From NCBI GenBank assembly GCA_036852015.1, contig JAANDG010000076.1:302170-366169 (forward strand): a DNA stretch of 64,000 nucleotides, read 5' to 3'. Made by a program: the position numbers and the translations under genes. The notes under the pieces are model-generated. The model did not search any database. It was not told the origin of the DNA and saw nothing but the letters and a program-made list of their open reading frames with translations. Source of the DNA: Pelodera strongyloides. Lineage: Eukaryota > Nematoda > Chromadorea > Rhabditida > Rhabditidae. This document shows positions 60,263 through 64,000 of this stretch, one piece after another. The first letter of the stretch is position 1; each line of letters begins with the position of its first letter.

Positions 60263-61924
60263 TGTAATGGATGTGCTCAGCTATTTCTATCAATATCAAC
60301 TTTTATCACAATCAGCTGTTTACTCCTTACCTCCTCTCTGGGTCTCTATAGCATGACAGTTGTCGCGGCGCTCTTTCTCTATCAATGACGCGCCGCGGTC
60401 CAACTAACAAGTCAGTGTGCCCATGCATGTCGTTGCTAACACCAAGACGACAATAAATGATGTGTTCGTATTTAGTAATATTCATGAACACAACAAATCA
60501 CACAACAACACAATAATACTAAATTATGGGCACGGGCAAACCCATAATTTAGATGGCGACCGCGGTAGCCCTTATTTTATATGGCGACCGCTTCGGGCTG
60601 GATCTATTCTACTCCGATCCAGAGAACCTACATCTATATTGCCCGATCACTGCTAATTTATAACATTCATCACAATCTCCCCATATTTATTAAATTAATT
60701 TTATTTTCTTCCGTCCAGCATATTGCCCCAGTGCTGTTTTTATTCAACAATACATTCCTGCGCCACACTGTATTCTCAAGAGGCCGGTGAAGACGGGTAA
60801 ACGAGAACAAGGAGCTGCACAACTTCCCGGTATTATTGATTATCCAGTTAATAGTGTAAGCTGGCGCCCTAATTTAGCATTTTCGTTAGTCACTGTTTAG
60901 TCATCATTTTTTTTTCTGAAAGTATAAGGCAGATGCAGCTCAGGGACACCCCGATTGTGCTAGGTCATGTTGATAATATATTTGTAATAATAAGGACCCC
61001 GCTCAAAGAAGCGTAACAGTAACGGCAGCGTAGGATGCGGGAGGATAGGGAAGGCTGACCGTTTGACCGTTTTAACGCCTTTCGGGAGAATAAATAATAA
61101 TAAGATAATTCCAAATAAGATATTTCAACAGGGTCCTTTGAATATCTTTGTCCCTTATTTCTTTTGATGTAGTTTTTTCGATGACTATTCTAGGAGAGAT
61201 GCTAAACTCGAACCTAATTTTTGAGATTGTGAATCTATCTGAAGATTGTTGTGAATTTTTATTGTGTATGTTTGTGGGAGGCACACTCCGAGCACATGTT
61301 TGAAGCTAATATCGTTTGAATTTGTAAGACCATGGTTGAAGTTTACATTTTGTGTTTGTTTTGGCACACTGAATTTTTGTCTCCATCGCTTTTGTTATTA
61401 TTCGAGCATTGGAATTTTGCTGGATATTGATAATTTATGCCTATTTTTGACGCCGATTTTGACTAATGGTGATTGTAATTAATTTTTCATTCCATCCGTT
61501 TTCACTTTCACTATTATTATTGTTATTTTATGACAACTTTTTGGATGCCGGCTTAGGCAAAGGACTAGGACTGCCGGTTTAGGATAGCATGGGGACCATG
61601 CTATTTAGGGAGCGGGGATGTAATGGATGTGCTCAGCTATTTCTATCAATATCAACTTTTATCACAATCAGCTGTTTACTCCTTACATCCTCTCTGGGTC
61701 TCTATAGCATGACAGTTGTCGCGGCGCTCTCTCTCTCTATCCATGACGCGCCGCGGCCCAACTAACAAGTCAGTGTGCCGTTGTCTCTGATACTAACTGT
61801 TAACAGCAAAGAGACATAAAGTATGTGCTTGTATATTTGTTATTATTTCTATCTTATGCAATGCACTACAATACACAGTACACGATAGATAAAGTAAGGC
61901 CATGGGCAAAGGTCTTATTTTATA
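60263..61924. mobile_element. Non-autonomous LTR retrotransposon
   Basis: Two direct repeats start TGTAATGGATGTGCTCAGC at 60263 and 61619. They are almost identical for about 160 bp (through CATGACAGTTGTCGCGGCGC and CAACTAACAAGTCAGTGTGCC), then diverge until a shared CTTATTTTATA end (about 60581 and 61924). A primer-binding-site-like TGGCGACCGC follows the 5' LTR, and a purine tract AGGGAGCGGGGA precedes the 3' LTR. The 1.04-kb interior has no gag or pol. No clear target-site duplication was found. Confidence 0.75.
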
Positions 61925-61956
61925 TTATTACGAACATAAAATGCCGCACAAGTTTT

Positions 61957-62125
61957 TTAAAGCGAAATGCCAGCTCCTTTGGAATTTGCATATGATAAGC
62001 AAATCCTATGTATCCTATGCTAATTTTGCGCGATCGTCCACGGCTATCGCGCAAAATTAGCATAGGATACATAGGATTTGCTTATCATATGCAAATTTTC
62101 CAAAGGAGCTGGTATTTCGCTTTAA
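61957..62125. mobile_element. MITE family B copy, best preserved
   Basis: A 169-bp near-perfect palindrome, TTAAAGCGAAATGCCAGCTC to GAGCTGGTATTTCGCTTTAA, with a central CGCGCGATCGTCCACGG-like loop and TTAA at both ends. Confidence 0.9.
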
Positions 62126-62516
62126 GGCAATACCACAATGAATAAGAATAAGTCTTGATTTGCTAAGAAAAAACACCATGAAAGGTAAATAAAATTGCCG
62201 TAACAAAAGTTTATTCAATATTGACTTTCTAGTCTATGATTCATGCTTTTCACAATTGATCTTATAATTTTCACTTTTCTGCTAAACGAAGAAAACTCGT
62301 GTATTGTTCAAGTACTTCTTTATTTCTTACCACTCACCGTTACCTTACCTAGTAAATAGATAGGTTCTTAGTCATCGTACTCTTCCCTTGAAATTGCTTA
62401 GAAAAAAATTGACTATCAATTGTGACGTCACTGGTAATTATCAATTTTTCTCTCAACCTTCAATTGCCTCTCTCTACCCTTTGTCATGCAAAATGATCGC
62501 TTTCTTTTCTCGCTAT

Positions 62517-62609
62517 CAATATAAAGAGTCTCCGAGTTGATGTTCCCCTCATTCGAGTGCAATATTGCTTTGTATTCCGAGCACAGTGTTTTATTCTACA
62601 GTTAACAGG
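62517..62609 (+). promoter_or_regulatory. Possible promoter and 5' UTR exon of the DB-module gene
   Basis: AATATAAAGAG at about 62518 looks like a TATA box. TTAACAG|GTGTATG at 62609/62610 is a donor, and CTTATAG at 62980 is an acceptor two bases before the ATG. A noncoding first exon with a 370-bp intron would fit. Confidence 0.3.
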
Positions 62610-62982
62610 TGTATGATTCCTATAGAATATTACGCTTTATATCTTTTCCCTAGTAGCTACAGTGTTTATATTAATGTATTAATGCGTTTATATTTATGGG
62701 TCATAACAGAGTTTATGGCGTGACATGAATTCAATCTATGATTATAATTACCGCAATGTTTAACTTCGTCCAGCTATGGTTGTCTTTATTATCTTGCTGA
62801 ATACTGTAGTTCTGATTGTTGTTTACTTTTTCCAAACTTTATACACGTAGTTCTGTTTTGTCCATATTATAAACCATATTATATAGCCGTACGTTTGCAA
62901 AGTTCTAGTTTTCATATCATTTTTGACGAAAATTACACCAAATAAATATTAACGTATTAAAATAAAATGAAATCTTATAGCC

Positions 62983-64000
62983 ATGATCCATCGAATTCTC
63001 CTTTGCATTCTCCTGCTCGGATTTTCTTCAGTAGCAGATGCTTGTCTGGCATGTGGTGTATGTTCAACTGGTATGTGTAACGCACCGCCACCTCCGCCAC
63101 CGGTAAGCTGTCCTTTAGAATATTAAAAAAGTTTATCGTATAGCCCAACTGTTTCTGCCGAAACAAGAGGAGAATCAGTTAGGCTAGAACTTAGAACCTT
63201 TCATCACGGGGAATTAACATAAACAAATGAGGATTTCAGTGCTGGTTTTCAGCGATACTGGGGACCGCTTTTCATATAGCGTAGCAGTAGATGCTTGCTT
63301 CATAATATTTATTTGCTCTGGCGTTCTTTATAATAAATATGTAAATAAACCTTGTTCAGACATGTGGCGGCTGTTCTCGTGGTTATGCATGCGGTTCCTA
63401 CGGTTGCTATCGCATGCGCGCACGAGCTAGAAGCAGTTTGACACTGAAGATCGATCAAACACAGAAGGTACGTATATTCTCTGATAAAGGTGGCTTATAA
63501 ATATAATTAGGTTTCGTGAATTGGTACCTCCATATTTGAATGGGTGGCTAGCTTTAATTCAAAATTCAAACTATGCAGGGGTGATTGTGCAAAATATTGA
63601 CTTCTTATAACTACAATGATTGTACTGCTACGTTCCAGGGTGTAGGTAGTTTCATGTTTCATCGTTCTGATTTAAATATTTAATATTTATTAACACATAA
63701 AATCAGCATGATGAAAGGTTACTGTAACAAGGCCACACTTGAAATTTCCTATTGATCCTCCTTACAGTTTTCTACAACTGCGAACTGCAGACGACAGTTT
63801 TCGATTGTATTATTTTCTTTCCAGGAGGAGCTGTCCCGTTTGTCTCCCGATGAGAAATTCCAAAAATGCTGCGAAGACCGTAATTTGCCTGATGGATGCA
63901 TGAGCAAGTGCTCTTATGCAGGATATAATAGAGATGTTCTTCAGGTATGAAGCCGAACTCTGTAGTTTGTGTTCTCATGTTCATTTGTATACTCAGTACA
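62983..64000 (+). CDS. Secreted DB-module cysteine-rich protein, 5' part (runs off the window)
   Basis: Exons 62983-63102, 63360-63467 and 63825-63944, all phase 0. The next exon lies beyond the edge. Residues 1-20 form a signal peptide (RILLCILLLGFSSVADA). A short Cys-rich and poly-Pro stretch (CLACGVCSTGMCNAPPPPPP) follows, then CGGCSRGYACGSYGCYRMRA with an arginine-rich linker. The start of a DB module, KFQKCCEDRNLPDGCMSKCS, carries the typical CC and C..C spacing. DB proteins are secreted or extracellular matrix proteins, known chiefly from nematodes, of largely unknown biochemical function. The Gly/Tyr/Cys segment before DB is common in this group. The start Met is the only one before the signal peptide. 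Confidence 0.85.

Overview
The window is metazoan genomic DNA with spliced GT-AG genes, and the evidence points to a nematode. A secreted protein at the right edge carries the start of a DB module, a cysteine-rich domain known mainly from nematodes. Short interstitial tracts of the nematode telomere hexamer TTAGGC occur at three places. Small introns have TTTCAG-type acceptors. The presence of a complete Dnmt2-type gene argues against Caenorhabditis, which lacks it. I cannot fix the genus. All exon models below were read by eye from splice signals, reading-frame phase and recalled family sequences, and none has been checked by alignment or RNA.

Layout. 1-17.5 kb is gene-poor and repeat-rich: MITEs, a SINE, a 3.3-kb minisatellite of a 43-bp unit, and simple repeats. 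17.6-18.2 kb (+) holds the 3' exons of an unrecognised gene. 18.8-19.9 kb (-) holds a complete three-exon gene for a 110-residue secreted cysteine-rich protein. 22.4-33.9 kb (+) is PICK1 (PDZ plus BAR) in 13 coding exons. Its tenth intron is swollen by a decayed CR1/jockey-like LINE, which is itself split by a 1.53-kb near-perfect palindrome. 35.4-49.1 kb (-) is the mitochondrial fission dynamin drp-1 (20 core exons, 717 residues, plus a possible 82-residue N-terminal extension). A two-exon ORF of unknown nature lies in one of its introns. PICK1 and drp-1 converge tail to tail. 52.3-55.7 kb (+) is Dnmt2 (TRDMT1), 8 exons, 340 residues, with all hallmark motifs. 56.2-59.8 kb is a second minisatellite (18-bp unit). 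60.3-61.9 kb is a non-autonomous LTR element. 63.0 kb to the edge is the DB-module secreted protein (partial).

The three large genes are unrelated housekeeping or trafficking functions: PICK1 in vesicle and receptor trafficking, DRP-1 in mitochondrial and peroxisomal fission, and Dnmt2 in tRNA C38 methylation. I see no operon-like arrangement. The most distinctive features are the repeat landscape and some gene oddities. The repeats include several MITE families sharing TTAAAGsGA ends with TTAA borders, an element family whose internal units are homogenised within each copy, and a nested palindrome carrying tRNA-like cassettes. The gene oddities are FxDxF and clathrin-box motifs in the PICK1 tail, the ORF nested in drp-1, and a duplicated splice donor in drp-1.
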